A stretch of DNA of 64,000 bases from Halalkalibacter alkalisediminis (GCF_028610705.1 NZ_JAQQWT010000002.1:405021-469020), one strand, 5' to 3'. Positions 18,591 to 27,489 are shown, counted from the stretch's first letter. A program made the numbers and translations. Notes: generated by a model from the sequence alone, not told the origin.

Positions 18591-18834
18591 CTCTTTCACC
18601 TCATGTCCCATCATACTCTTTCAATTATGAATTCTCAAGCCTAAGAGGGCCTCCTCATATGATTACCGTAAAAAACATTTTAATTTGAATAGTTAGTTTA
18701 TTCCTGTCGATAATTCGACACGCTCATTTTCTAACAACAAAACATACCCGTTTCACTTGAAAAATCACCGTTACCATAGTTTAATCAGCTGCATTCATTC
18801 TGCAATTTCCTTACACCCTCTTGTTTTTTGGTTG

Positions 18835-18969
18835 TATCGGACATAAGTTACTTTGTTTCTCAAACTGATAAGAATTAGACTGTTCATTATCAGTATAGCT
18901 GAACTAATGTCCGCTAAACTCTATTATTAGATCTATTTTGATTGGATAACGGAACCAGTGTCCGCTAAA
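18835..18969. repeat. Imperfect palindrome with direct repeats in the rluB-gabD gap
   Basis: The 475-base gap from 18591 to 19065 holds no convincing gene. It contains TCGGACATAAGTTA near 18837 and its near reverse complement GAACTAATGTCCGC near 18901. A direct copy of the second arm, GAACCAGTGTCCGCTAAA, lies near 18952 (16 of 18 bases match the copy 50 bases upstream). An inner CTGATA/TATCAG pair adds to the palindrome. It may be a small mobile or REP-like element; the identity is unknown. Confidence 0.45.
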
Positions 18970-19004
18970 AACTAAATGACTCCACTCTTACCTTTCCTAT
19001 TCAA

Positions 19005-19035
19005 AACCAAAAGAGACCAAATCGAATTTGGTCTC
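19005..19035 (-). terminator. Terminator after gabD-like gene
   Basis: GAGACCAAAT and ATTTGGTCTC pair perfectly around CGA. The minus strand continues with TTTTGGTTTTG, which fits the end of the dehydrogenase transcript. Confidence 0.85.
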
Positions 19036-19065
19036 AATCATTCTTTACTAGTAGAAGTTCTCCGT

Positions 19066-20481
19066 TTAAATACCCAAAGAGATGTACTTCGTTTCTAAAA
19101 ATTCCTCAATCCCGTGATGGCCACCTTCTCTACCTAATCCACTTTCTTTAAAGCCTCCAAACGGAGCTTGAGCTACTGCTGGAAGTCCATCATTGACACC
19201 GACAATTCCATATTCTAACGCCTCGCTCATTTTTATTGCATGAGATAAATTTTGTGTATAGAGGTAGGCTGCTAAGCCAAATCTCGAATTATTGGCACGC
19301 TTAATAACTTCTTCTACTTTTGAAAACGTTGCAACAGGCGCAAGAGGTCCAAACGTTTCTTCATTCATACAAACCATTTCATCAGTTACTCCTGCTAGAA
19401 CAGTTGGCTGGTAGAAGAGTCCAGAAATAAGGTCTCCTCCAACTAATACTGAAGCACCTTTTTCTTTCGCATCACGAATTTGATCTTGTACTTTCGTAAT
19501 CGCATCTTCATCAATGAGCGGTCCAATCTCTACCCCTTCTTTCAACCCATCTCCAACAGAAAGATCTCTCACTTTCTCAATGAATTTAGCTAAGAACGGG
19601 TTCATGATATCTTCATGTACATAAATACGATTGGCACAAACGCATGTTTGACCAGCGTTTCGGAATTTTGATGCCACTACCCCTTCGACAGCCAAATTAA
19701 GGTCAGCATCGTTCATTACGATAAATGGTGCATGCCCCCCAAGTTCTAAAGACACCTTTTTTACTGTATCTGCCGCCTGTCTCATCAGAAGTTTTCCAAT
19801 TTCAGTGGAACCCGTAAATGTAATTTTCCTTACTCTTTCATCACTCATCCAAGTCGAACCGATCTCTTTAGGGTTTCCCGTCACGACATTGATAACGCCA
19901 TCAGGAATACCTGCTCGTACAGCTAATTTAGCTAAATAAAGAGCAGTAAGTGGTGTTTGTTCAGCAGGTTTGATAACAGCTGTACAACCAGCAGCTAAAG
20001 CTGGTGCAATTTTTCGCGTGATCATGGCCGCAGGAAAATTCCAAGGCGTAATGGCAGCCACTACACCCACAGGTTGTTTTTGTACTAGTATTCTTTTATT
20101 AGGAAAGGATGCGGGAATCGTTTCCCCATAAATTCGTTTTCCTTCTTCTGCATACCATGAAATGAAACTATTTGCATAATTCACTTCTCCGAGAGCTTCT
20201 TTTAAAGGTTTCCCTTGTTCTATAGTCATTAGTTTTGCTATCTCTGCTGCTTCTTCATTAATTAATTGATGCCACTTAAGAAGCAACTCACTACGTTCAA
20301 GCGCCGTTTTGGCTTGCCAACTTGGAAGAGACTCGTAGGCTGCATCGACAGCTTGTCTTGCTTCAGATTTCCCTCCATTAGGAACGCTTCCAATCACGTC
20401 TCCAGTAGCAGGGTTTGTCACTTCAAATGTCTCTTTTAGCGAGAGCCATTTTCCGCCAATTAATAAATCCCAACTCTTCAT
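19066..20481 (-). CDS. gabD: Succinate-semialdehyde dehydrogenase (NAD(P)+)
   Basis: A 471-residue aldehyde dehydrogenase. The conserved active-site Glu is in LELGGHAPFIVMNDADL near residue 240 and the nucleophile Cys in NAGQTCVCANRIYVHED near residue 274. The TPWNFPAAMITRKIAPALAAG segment is typical of GabD. It oxidises succinate semialdehyde to succinate, as in GABA breakdown. I chose the ATG at 20481 because AGGAGG stands upstream. It sits alone between rluB and spmB with its own terminator. Related aldehyde dehydrogenases with other substrates cannot be excluded. Confidence 0.85.
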   Translation of the reverse strand: MKSWDLLIGGKWLSLKETFEVTNPATGDVIGSVPNGGKSEARQAVDAAYESLPSWQAKTALERSELLLKWHQLINEEAAEIAKLMTIEQGKPLKEALGEVNYANSFISWYAEEGKRIYGETIPASFPNKRILVQKQPVGVVAAITPWNFPAAMITRKIAPALAAGCTAVIKPAEQTPLTALYLAKLAVRAGIPDGVINVVTGNPKEIGSTWMSDERVRKITFTGSTEIGKLLMRQAADTVKKVSLELGGHAPFIVMNDADLNLAVEGVVASKFRNAGQTCVCANRIYVHEDIMNPFLAKFIEKVRDLSVGDGLKEGVEIGPLIDEDAITKVQDQIRDAKEKGASVLVGGDLISGLFYQPTVLAGVTDEMVCMNEETFGPLAPVATFSKVEEVIKRANNSRFGLAAYLYTQNLSHAIKMSEALEYGIVGVNDGLPAVAQAPFGGFKESGLGREGGHHGIEEFLETKYISLGI

Positions 20482-20701
20482 AACTTTTCTCCTCCTAGGA
20501 ACAATTTGAGAATAATAGATGTACAACAAAGCTGGAATCGCTAGCGATTTAACAGCTAGATAATTGTAGATCTGTCTACTAATCTGTAACCTCTTCTTTA
20601 TTTTTTCAAACGATAATCAAAAAATCAATGAAAAAAATGGAGATTACTCTCTAGTTTTATGCTTAGAATGAGAACAGGAAAGCAGACCTTTATCTGCTTT
20701 C

Positions 20702-21235
20702 CTACATACCGAATACATACGTTACAATGATAATGGAAGCAACAATACCCACCACGTCGGCTAACAAACCAACTTTTAAGGCATCCCCCATTTTCTTTAT
20801 CCCCACCGCTCCAAAATATACGGTCAGCACATAAAACGTTGTATCCGTGCTTCCTTGCATCGTTGAAGCCAATCTTCCAATAAATGAATCAGGTCCATGC
20901 GTGGCAATTAAATCGGAGGTCATTCCTAAAGCTCCCGTTCCAGAGATTGGACGTATCATAGCTAACGGAACGATCTCTGATGGAACTCCGATTGCCTGCA
21001 AAGCTGGCTTCATAAATTCAATAATGAAATCCATTGCACCGGACGCTCGAAAGACGGAAATGGCGACGAGCATTCCAACGAGATAAGGAATAATGGAGAT
21101 CGCCATTCCAAAACCTTCTTTTGCTCCTTCTACAAACGTCTCGTAGGTGGGAACTTGCTTATACGTACCATACATCAGTACAAAAGCAATTAAAACTGGT
21201 ATGAACCATATTGAAATGACGGTGATCCAGCCCAT
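20702..21235 (-). CDS. spmB: Spore maturation protein B
   Basis: A 177-residue membrane protein with gate-type (nucleoside-recognition) segments, e.g. PYLVGMLVAISVFRASG and MIRPISGTGALGMTSDLIA. In B. subtilis SpmA and SpmB are needed for full dehydration of the spore core. Its start lies directly after the spmA stop (TAA then ATG), so they are coupled. The 220 bases upstream of gabD and downstream of spmB contain no gene. Confidence 0.94.
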   Translation of the reverse strand: MGWITVISIWFIPVLIAFVLMYGTYKQVPTYETFVEGAKEGFGMAISIIPYLVGMLVAISVFRASGAMDFIIEFMKPALQAIGVPSEIVPLAMIRPISGTGALGMTSDLIATHGPDSFIGRLASTMQGSTDTTFYVLTVYFGAVGIKKMGDALKVGLLADVVGIVASIIIVTYVFGM

Positions 21236-21829
21236 TTAAGCTCGCCCCTTCCTCACGCGTCTAAAGTAAAAGTATCGATCGATTAGTAATGCTCCCAAAG
21301 TCGAACATGTCGTTGCTAAAAGAGTGGTCCCGACAATTTCTGTTGGCGAAACGGAACCATAACTCATCCTGATGGAGATAACTGTAGTTGGAATCAATGT
21401 AATACTCGCTGTATTAATGGCTAATAACGTAATCATTGATCTGCTAGCTGAGTCTCTTCCCCCATTTAGGTCTTTCAGTTGTTGCATGGCCTTTATTCCC
21501 ATTGGGGTTGCTGCATTCCCAAGCCCGAAAAGGTTCGCTGTCATATTCGATAATATATAACCCATTGCAGGATGATTAGCTGGAACCTCAGGAAAAATGC
21601 GTGTCGCAATAGGTCTCATCAATTTCGCTAATAGATTTAAAAGTCCACCCTCTTGTGCAATTCGCATAAGTCCTAACCAAAATACAAGAATACTAATTAA
21701 CCCGAGACAAATGGTGACAGCATCTTTTGCCCCTGCAAAAATAGCTTCATTTACCTCTTCCATTCTGCCATTTACCGCTCCAAATCCAATGCCTATGACA
21801 AGCATCGCAACCCATATTTTGTTAATCAC
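21236..21829 (-). CDS. spmA: Spore maturation protein A
   Basis: A 197-residue membrane protein of the same gate-domain type as SpmB, with FPEVPANHPAMGYILSNMTAN and LFGLGNAATPMGIKAMQQL segments typical of SpmA. It acts with SpmB in spore core dehydration. The start is GTG after GGTGAG and overlaps the end of dacB by 8 nt. The order dacB-spmA-spmB is the same as in B. subtilis. Confidence 0.94.
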   Translation of the reverse strand: MINKIWVAMLVIGIGFGAVNGRMEEVNEAIFAGAKDAVTICLGLISILVFWLGLMRIAQEGGLLNLLAKLMRPIATRIFPEVPANHPAMGYILSNMTANLFGLGNAATPMGIKAMQQLKDLNGGRDSASRSMITLLAINTASITLIPTTVISIRMSYGSVSPTEIVGTTLLATTCSTLGALLIDRYFYFRRVRKGRA

Positions 21830-22967
21830 TACTTCTCACCCCTATAGTGAAAGAAAAAAAGTCAATGAATCTAGCCCAAAACCCTTTCTTTTCTTGCACT
21901 TCTGGAGCTTCGTATAATAATGGGATTTGACCGATAAGCTCATTATTTATTTTGAACTCAACTTTCCCGACTGGTTGGGGTGGGATATAATTTTCTGAAC
22001 GAGTATCTCCTGGCGGGCGATACAAAGTAATTTCTTTATTAAGTGACTCGAGTTCAGAGTTGGTTAAAGGGTATTCAAACGAATAAGGGGCAAATACACG
22101 ATCCTTATAAAACTCATCTTCTATTTCAGATAGAGTCCCTTCTTCTACTAACACATTCATGGAAAATGTATCAAATGCCCAGTTAAACAAATTCATATGA
22201 TCATGCCAATCACTTGGGGCATTAAGCGTTACTGCAATTAAATCAGTGCCTTCTTTTTCAGCTGTTGATACGAGCGTTCGTTTCGCGCGCTTCGTATACC
22301 CTGTTTTCCCACCTGTTGAATATTTATAAAGCTCGGTTAACAAACGATTCTTGTTACGCCATACACGAATTTGCTCACCGTCCACACGGTAACTTTTAGT
22401 TGAAGATATTTCGCGATACAATTCACTATCCATGGCGTATTGTGTTAATAGCGCCATATCATAAGCACTTGAGTAATGATCTTCATGATCATCTAGACCA
22501 TGGGGATTTTGAAACATCGTGTTCACCATACCAATTTCTTTTGCCTTTTCATTCATTAAATAAACAAAGCCTTCTAAACTTCCACCGACATGTTCAGCAA
22601 TGGCTACGGCAGAATCATTTCCACTTCTAAGCATCAGACCATATACTAAGTCTTCTAATTTGATCTTCTCACCAGCTCTTAAATAAATGGAAGAACCTTC
22701 TGTACCTTCTGCCCTTGTAGAAACTTTGACCATTTCATCCATTTTTTCCGATTCAATTGCCAGAATAGCTGTCATAATTTTTGTGATACTCGCGATCCTT
22801 AATGGTGTTTTCTCATTTTTACCGTATAATATTCTTCCCGATTCCTGCTCGATAAGGACAGCAGCCTGAGCAGAAACAGAGAAATTTCGTTGCTCAGCAT
22901 GAGCATGTAGCGGTACTGTGACAATAAGTAAAAAAGCAATCAGTATAAGTGCAAATTTCGTTCCCAT
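21822..22967 (-). CDS. dacB: Sporulation D-alanyl-D-alanine carboxypeptidase (PBP5*)
   Basis: A 381-residue penicillin-binding protein with a signal peptide at residues 1-24 and catalytic motifs SITK near residue 59 (SxxK), SGN near residue 114, and KTG in YSTGGKTGYTKRAKR near residue 219. A C-terminal membrane-associated segment follows. It trims peptide side chains of the spore cortex and so controls crosslinking. It leads the dacB-spmA-spmB unit and has a sigma-E-like promoter. DacF is a close paralogue, but the operon partners point to DacB. Confidence 0.93.
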   Translation of the reverse strand: MGTKFALILIAFLLIVTVPLHAHAEQRNFSVSAQAAVLIEQESGRILYGKNEKTPLRIASITKIMTAILAIESEKMDEMVKVSTRAEGTEGSSIYLRAGEKIKLEDLVYGLMLRSGNDSAVAIAEHVGGSLEGFVYLMNEKAKEIGMVNTMFQNPHGLDDHEDHYSSAYDMALLTQYAMDSELYREISSTKSYRVDGEQIRVWRNKNRLLTELYKYSTGGKTGYTKRAKRTLVSTAEKEGTDLIAVTLNAPSDWHDHMNLFNWAFDTFSMNVLVEEGTLSEIEDEFYKDRVFAPYSFEYPLTNSELESLNKEITLYRPPGDTRSENYIPPQPVGKVEFKINNELIGQIPLLYEAPEVQEKKGFWARFIDFFSFTIGVRSSD

Positions 22968-23044
22968 TTTGATCCCCGTCCTGTCGTATTAATGTAGTCT
23001 CATGATGTGAAACGTTGTGCTTGTCTTTTCTTCTCTTACTAGCA

Positions 23045-23073
23045 ATGTCTATGCAGGACAACCAATGTTATGA
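23045..23073 (-). promoter_or_regulatory. Possible sigma-E promoter of dacB-spmA-spmB
   Basis: On the minus strand TCATAA is followed, 14 bases later, by CATAGACAT, close to the mother-cell sigma-E pattern (-35 ATA core, -10 CATACAAT). It lies about 80 bases before the dacB start. The B. subtilis operon is sigma-E controlled. The -35 match is partial. Confidence 0.4.
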
Positions 23074-23172
23074 CTGAAACATAAACGAATTACTAATGAA
23101 CTTGCTTGTTTATCTTTCCTAAATTAGGAAATAATGATTAGATAATTTCGTAAGGGAGAGGACGGATTTATA

Positions 23173-23886
23173 ATGTTATTAGAACTTGCTAATATATCGG
23201 GGCGTATCTTAACCATTTTCCCTCTTTTACTTGCAACAACATTATTTATGGGAAAGAGATCGATCGGTCAGGTCCCTATTTTTGATTTCCTCATTTTTGT
23301 TACGCTAGCAAGTGTCACTGGAGCTGACTTAGCTGACCCTTCTGTTAGCCATATTCATACAGCCTTTGCAATTGTTGCAATTGGTCTCTTTCAAAAAGCG
23401 GTTGCAAAGATCGCTCTAAAAAGACGCAAATTAGGAAAATTAATCACGTTTGAGCCAACTGTTGTGATAAAAGACGGGCAATTATTAATTGATAATTTAC
23501 AATCAATTCAATATACAATTGATAATATTTTTCAGTTACTTCGTCAGAAAAATATATTCGATATAAATGAAGTCCTGTTAGGTGTTATTGAAGCAAACGG
23601 GGACATTAGTGTTCAAAAAAAGCCCGAGAAATCAGCTCCTAGCATTGAAGATTTAGGGATTAAAAAGAAAAGTAGTGGTATGTCCTATCCCGTTATCATT
23701 GAAGGAATGATGCAAGAAGAGATTATAAAAGAACTCAACATAACAAAAGAAATCCTTCGTTTGCGTTTGCAAAACGAAGGCATCGTTCGTATAGAAAGTA
23801 TTTTTCTTTGTACGATGAATGACGAAGGGAAGCTACACCTCGCTTATTCACGAAAGGACGAAAAACATCAACGCATTCAACACTGA
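23173..23886 (+). CDS. DUF421 (YetF-type) membrane protein
   Basis: A 237-residue member of the DUF421/YetF family. Three N-terminal membrane segments (about 8-24, 35-52, 62-78) are followed by the cytosolic domain with VVIKDGQLLIDNLQ, DNIFQLLRQKNIFDINEV and GVIEANGDISVQ. Unlike the two long paralogues nearby, its C-terminus has no DUF1657 tail. ATG follows GGGAGAGG. It is the first gene of the island, divergent from dacB. Function of single DUF421 proteins is not firmly known; a role in the spore membrane is inferred from context. Confidence 0.85.
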   Translation: MLLELANISGRILTIFPLLLATTLFMGKRSIGQVPIFDFLIFVTLASVTGADLADPSVSHIHTAFAIVAIGLFQKAVAKIALKRRKLGKLITFEPTVVIKDGQLLIDNLQSIQYTIDNIFQLLRQKNIFDINEVLLGVIEANGDISVQKKPEKSAPSIEDLGIKKKSSGMSYPVIIEGMMQEEIIKELNITKEILRLRLQNEGIVRIESIFLCTMNDEGKLHLAYSRKDEKHQRIQH

Positions 23887-23963
23887 TATGGCGTTTCTTT
23901 CAATAAAAGGTCAAATACTCTAACTTATTAGTTCTATTTCTAAAATGGTAACAACACAAATTA

Positions 23964-23998
23964 AAACATTCCCAATTCATTTTTTGGGAATGTTTGCA
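23964..23998. terminator. Bidirectional terminator between two DUF421 genes
   Basis: AAACATTCCCAA and TTGGGAATGTTT pair perfectly around eight bases. Both flanks are T-rich on their own strand, so it can end the DUF421 gene on the plus strand and the 2Duf gene on the minus strand. Confidence 0.8.
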
Positions 23999-24017
23999 TA
24001 ACCAAGCTATGTATATA

Positions 24018-24881
24018 CTACTCTTTTAAATATCCACTCATATCATCTAACAATTTATCCATTTGCTTGGCATATCCATTGTACATCTCCTTTGCATTTT
24101 TATTTTCAGTTTGCAAAGAAAAATTCACTAAGTTCGCCTGAAGCTGTTTAATATTGGCAGCAACTAATAACTTTTGCTTAACTTGTGGCATTTTCAACGT
24201 ATCGTTATACAGGTCAACATAAACATTTCCCATCGAATCAATTTGAGCGAAAAACACATCTGGAAAATTCTTTGCTCCCTGCTTCATGATTTCACCTAAC
24301 AACCATTCTTTCGTATAACCATATTCACTCAAACTTCTTTCCATAACATTCCCATCTATAATGACAATACGGGGTTCGCGTTCCTGTTCTGTTACCTTCC
24401 CCACATCCTTTGGCGTTAATGGCTGCAGTTCGGTTTTTTTCATTACACTAACTTGTCCATTTTTCTCCATAACAGCTGTTTCGACTTCGGAAAGTTTGAA
24501 TACATCCTTTTGCCTTAAAGCAATCATAAGTTCATCTACCGTGAAATCTTCCTTTTTTAAACTTTTCTCAAGAATTTTACCATTCTTAATTAAAATTCTC
24601 GGTGTGCCTTCGGTCAATGTTCGAAAGCGAAATGATTTTAACTCCATTTTGGATATGAGAACAGGGATGATTGTCCAAATAATCATCCCAAGAAGAAAAT
24701 TGGACATTCTTACCTCTGTACCGAACGTTAATTCCGCCGCTATACTCCCAATTGAAATTCCTACAACATATTCATAAAAGGTCATATTTCTAAGATGTTT
24801 CTTTCCCATAAGGCGAGCCAAAGTTAGCATGAAAGTAATTCCGACCACGCCTCTAAACAAAACAATCCCTAATTCATTCAC
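24018..24881 (-). CDS. 2Duf protein (DUF421 plus DUF1657 tail), copy 1
   Basis: A 287-residue protein with three N-terminal membrane segments, a cytosolic DUF421 region (GTPRILIKNGKILE, VDELMIALRQKDVFKLSEVE, AVMEKNGQVSVM) and a second repeat of that domain (EPRIVIIDGNVMERSL). The last about 50 residues (IKQLQANLVNFSLQTENKN onward) match the small DUF1657 proteins of the same island. This two-domain layout is that of 2Duf, the protein of the spoVA-2mob element linked to spore wet-heat resistance. The start is GTG after GGATGGGG. It is outside the spoVA operon and faces a DUF4363 gene. Confidence 0.85.
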   Translation of the reverse strand: MNELGIVLFRGVVGITFMLTLARLMGKKHLRNMTFYEYVVGISIGSIAAELTFGTEVRMSNFLLGMIIWTIIPVLISKMELKSFRFRTLTEGTPRILIKNGKILEKSLKKEDFTVDELMIALRQKDVFKLSEVETAVMEKNGQVSVMKKTELQPLTPKDVGKVTEQEREPRIVIIDGNVMERSLSEYGYTKEWLLGEIMKQGAKNFPDVFFAQIDSMGNVYVDLYNDTLKMPQVKQKLLVAANIKQLQANLVNFSLQTENKNAKEMYNGYAKQMDKLLDDMSGYLKE

Positions 24882-24979
24882 AAAACCCCATCCTTATTTC
24901 ATACAATGTACTATTTTTCTATTATTGGGCAAACTATATCCAAACATACTACTTAAAAATAATTAAAAGGAGTGTTAAC

Positions 24980-25339
24980 GTGACAAGAATAAGCAGTGCT
25001 TTTGGATTATTGCTGATATTAACCTTCTTTTCAGGTTGTAATGTCGGGAATATCGTAAAAACGGAAAAAGATGAATTTTTATTTAATAAAATCAATGAGT
25101 TGCAACATCAGATTGAACAAAAAGAATGGGATGAGGTACGCTCAAACATTACCGAATTTGAAAAACAATATGCGCAACGAAAATGGAAGTTGCAGCTTTT
25201 AGCAGCACTGTCTGATTATAAAGACATTGAATTAGAAGTTGAATTGCTTAAAGAAAATGTGAAAGATGAGGATGAGGTGGAGTCTTTGATAAGATTACGA
25301 CAAATTCACTACCAGCTAACTGTAATCTATAATATGTAA
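24980..25339 (+). CDS. DUF4363 family lipoprotein
   Basis: A 119-residue small lipoprotein: hydrophobic signal at residues 7-18 and lipobox FSGC with Cys20. The rest is helical and charged (NKINELQHQIEQKEWDEV repeat-like start, then YAQRKWKLQLLAALSDY). It resembles the DUF4363 proteins that sit beside DUF421 genes in Bacillaceae. GTG start after AAAAGGAG. A perfect CATACTA hexamer-plus (sigma-G -10) lies at 24945-24951, but the -35 is weak. It is divergent from 2Duf copy 1 and may act at the outer face of the same membrane. Confidence 0.75.
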   Translation: MTRISSAFGLLLILTFFSGCNVGNIVKTEKDEFLFNKINELQHQIEQKEWDEVRSNITEFEKQYAQRKWKLQLLAALSDYKDIELEVELLKENVKDEDEVESLIRLRQIHYQLTVIYNM

Positions 25340-25350
25340 AAGATATAGAA

Positions 25351-25385
25351 GGACTAACTCAAAAATTTGAGATAGCCTTTTGTTT
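25351..25385 (+). terminator. Terminator after the DUF4363 gene
   Basis: GG-CTA-CTCAAA pairs with TTTGAG-TAG-CC (two mismatches) and TTTTGTTT follows. Confidence 0.65.
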
Positions 25386-25397
25386 GGTGGGAGGTTT

Positions 25398-25613
25398 TCA
25401 AACTTCATTATCCATTTTAAAACTTGGTTCTTCCTCCTCCATTTTCTCCATTCGTGTTTCTAACCCTTCAATTATTTCTTGAATCTGTGCCGCAGCTTGG
25501 CTATACCTCTCTTTAGCTACCTCATCTTTCGTTTGCAAGGCAAATGTTTCAAAATTTGCTTGTACACTTTTCGCGTTTGCTAAAGCTTGCCTAACTTGTG
25601 TTCCTACTGTCAC
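25398..25613 (-). CDS. DUF1657 small protein, copy 1
   Basis: A 71-residue protein with no membrane segment. It has the island-wide pattern MTVGTQVRQALANAKSVQAN, FALQTKD and the end EEEEPSFK. The spacing of hydrophobic residues suggests an amphipathic helical hairpin. Start GTG behind AAAGGAGG. It is 30-45% like the other three DUF1657 proteins and the tails of both 2Duf proteins by eye. A direct partner role for DUF421 proteins is inferred. It is single, convergent with the DUF4363 gene. Confidence 0.82.
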   Translation of the reverse strand: MTVGTQVRQALANAKSVQANFETFALQTKDEVAKERYSQAAAQIQEIIEGLETRMEKMEEEEPSFKMDNEV

Positions 25614-25779
25614 TTTAAACGCCTCCTTTAACGAGCACTATCCTTATACTTTCCCCGTAAGATCATTTTATTTACCCTATAGAACCCACTTCCTAAATAG
25701 ACCTAGGCGGCATTTTCTTATCGTTATGTTGCCTAATAAGGTTAGTATAAATTTGTATTTTAAATCATAGAGGGTGAAA

Positions 25780-26160
25780 ATGGTTGTCTTCCTAAATGAG
25801 CATGGATGGGTTTTATTTATTCTTTCAAAAGGACTAACTTGGTTAGCTGCGCTGTTGTTTTTAATCAGCCGATACCGGCTGAGAATAGATCGCCTGAAAG
25901 ATCGACAATGGCTATTTCTTATACATACGACTACTTTATTTGTTATTCACCTTGCTTGGTTGATGATAGATAGCAAGGCATCTAATCAAAGATTATTTTT
26001 AATCAATGATTGGATTCAGCACCCACATCATGGTTTTTTAATAATCCGATTTTCAACATCATTAGTTATGTGTGGAGTATTTTATATGTCTTTGATCTAT
26101 ACTTCTTTCTATTTTGTTCGTTATTTTGCTGGATTAGGCACCTTAGAAATACATAAATAA
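25780..26160 (+). CDS. Small membrane protein of unknown function
   Basis: A 126-residue protein with about four hydrophobic stretches (residues 8-26, 42-60, 83-101, 104-120) and short basic loops (SRYRLRIDRLKDRQW). I do not recognise a family. I chose the ATG at 25780, six bases behind GAGG; the GTG two codons earlier abuts the site. It lies between two DUF1657 genes of opposite strand and ends at a bidirectional terminator. Its island position suggests a spore membrane role, without direct evidence. Confidence 0.65.
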   Translation: MVVFLNEHGWVLFILSKGLTWLAALLFLISRYRLRIDRLKDRQWLFLIHTTTLFVIHLAWLMIDSKASNQRLFLINDWIQHPHHGFLIIRFSTSLVMCGVFYMSLIYTSFYFVRYFAGLGTLEIHK

Positions 26161-26164
26161 GAGA

Positions 26165-26198
26165 AAAAAACAGTAGCAAAATCCTGCTACTGTTTTTT
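26165..26198. terminator. Bidirectional terminator
   Basis: ACAGTAGCA and TGCTACTGT pair around five bases, with A-run before and six T after, so it works on both strands. It separates the small membrane protein gene and DUF1657 copy 2, which converge. Confidence 0.9.
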
Positions 26199-26206
26199 CA
26201 AGTATA

Positions 26207-26416
26207 TTATTGGTTATTTTTAAATTGTGGTTCTTCTTGAAGAACTTGCTCATAGCGTGTTTGTAATTGTTGTACAATGTTTTTTTGCTGTTGGGCTAAC
26301 TGTTGAAACGTTTGTTTAGCTTGCTGATTTTCTGTTTCTAGACTGAATTGCGTTAAACTTGCTTCAACACTTTGTGCAGAAGCTAATGCCTGTTGAATTT
26401 GAGTTTGAACTGTCAT
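26207..26416 (-). CDS. DUF1657 small protein, copy 2
   Basis: A 69-residue protein rich in Gln (about one in four residues), with pattern MTVQTQIQQALASAQSVEAS, FSLETENQQAKQTFQQLAQQ and the end QEEPQFKNNQ. No membrane segment. ATG follows TAGGAGA. It has its own well-formed sigma-G-type promoter about 50 bases upstream, so forespore expression is likely. It stands alone between the K+ channel gene and a terminator. Confidence 0.85.
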   Translation of the reverse strand: MTVQTQIQQALASAQSVEASLTQFSLETENQQAKQTFQQLAQQQKNIVQQLQTRYEQVLQEEPQFKNNQ

Positions 26417-26458
26417 TTACTGGTCTCCTAGAAAGTAAAAATGTAAGCTTATAAAGGT

Positions 26459-26488
26459 TAATATGTCTAATTGAAATGATCCTATACA
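26459..26488 (-). promoter_or_regulatory. Strong sigma-G (forespore) promoter match for DUF1657 copy 2
   Basis: On the minus strand TGTATA and CATATTA are separated by exactly 17 bases. This matches the sigma-G pattern (-35 gnATR, -10 CATnnTA). It ends 43 bases before the ATG. The 272 bases between this gene and the channel gene otherwise show nothing clear. Confidence 0.7.
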
Positions 26489-26688
26489 GCCAATAACTTC
26501 CATAACTTATATAAAAGGATATACTATATAATATAACAGTAATTAAAGACGGATATATGAGTGAGTTGAAAGATCATCATTTTAATAAGATTTTCTTTAC
26601 CTGTGCTATAAAAAATACTGAGTCATGAGTGATATCACTATAGAAAAAAATACGGCTAATCCCCTATATTAATAGAAAAAACATAAAA

Positions 26689-27489
26689 CTATGAATAGTC
26701 AAGCTGCTTATGTAGGGCTGTTTTAGCCATTAAATGAGAAAATGGCTTGTTAGATAAAATGAATTCATCTATACAATCTAGATTTGTATTTGAGATGTGG
26801 TCTTCATCTAAAATTTCAACTATGATATAAACATCAGCGTTTTTCTCTTGTGCCAATTGTTTAATGGTAGACGCAATTAATAAGGTCTTCCCATCTCCTG
26901 CCACCTCATCGATTATATTATCAGGTACAAAAATACAAATGGATTCTGCATGCAATACATTTGCTCTTTGAAGTGTATCTATCTTCGTTACGTTTCCTTG
27001 AACATAATGAATTTGATCATGTTGGCACGGAGAATTGTTTAATTGGTCTATTAAGACAATCTCAAGTTTTGGCTTCTTGTTTAATATTTCTTCAATTGTT
27101 ATTTTCGTTTTTTGAGACCAATTAATCATAATCATATGATTTTTCCCTCTATAACCCATTATTTCTTTCTCCTTTAATTCTTCATAATTATTTAGTAAGT
27201 CTACCCACTTAGCAATAATGATGGCAAAAAAGCCCACTCCTATAAGGTATAGTAAGACTGTATAAAGCCTGCCAAACATGGTTTTAGGAATATAATCGCC
27301 AAAACCGACTTGTGAGATAGTCGTCATCACAAACCAAAAACCGTTAAGGGGATTTTTAAATTCATCCGGTTCTAATAAATAAATAATAAATGAACTTAAA
27401 ATAATGAAAACAACACCTATTATCATTAATTTCCAATGTTCTATATTAATTGTTTTTTGAAGTACTTTTTTAATGAGCGCTATTAACAT
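26689..27489 (-). CDS. YugO-like potassium channel with RCK domain
   Basis: A 266-residue protein: two membrane segments (about 21-39 and 74-95) flank a pore loop with the filter TTISQVGFGDYIP near residue 60. An RCK/TrkA-N-like domain follows (MGYRGKNHMIMINWSQKTKI, then VLIDQLNN and FVPDNIIDEVAGDGKTLLIAS). The usual filter is TVGYGD; here the Tyr is Phe. It is shorter than B. subtilis YugO (about 330 residues) because the last RCK part is missing. AAGGAG precedes the ATG. It is 36 nt downstream of a short DUF421 gene, so the two are probably cotranscribed. Confidence 0.88.
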   Translation of the reverse strand: MLIALIKKVLQKTINIEHWKLMIIGVVFIILSSFIIYLLEPDEFKNPLNGFWFVMTTISQVGFGDYIPKTMFGRLYTVLLYLIGVGFFAIIIAKWVDLLNNYEELKEKEIMGYRGKNHMIMINWSQKTKITIEEILNKKPKLEIVLIDQLNNSPCQHDQIHYVQGNVTKIDTLQRANVLHAESICIFVPDNIIDEVAGDGKTLLIASTIKQLAQEKNADVYIIVEILDEDHISNTNLDCIDEFILSNKPFSHLMAKTALHKQLDYS

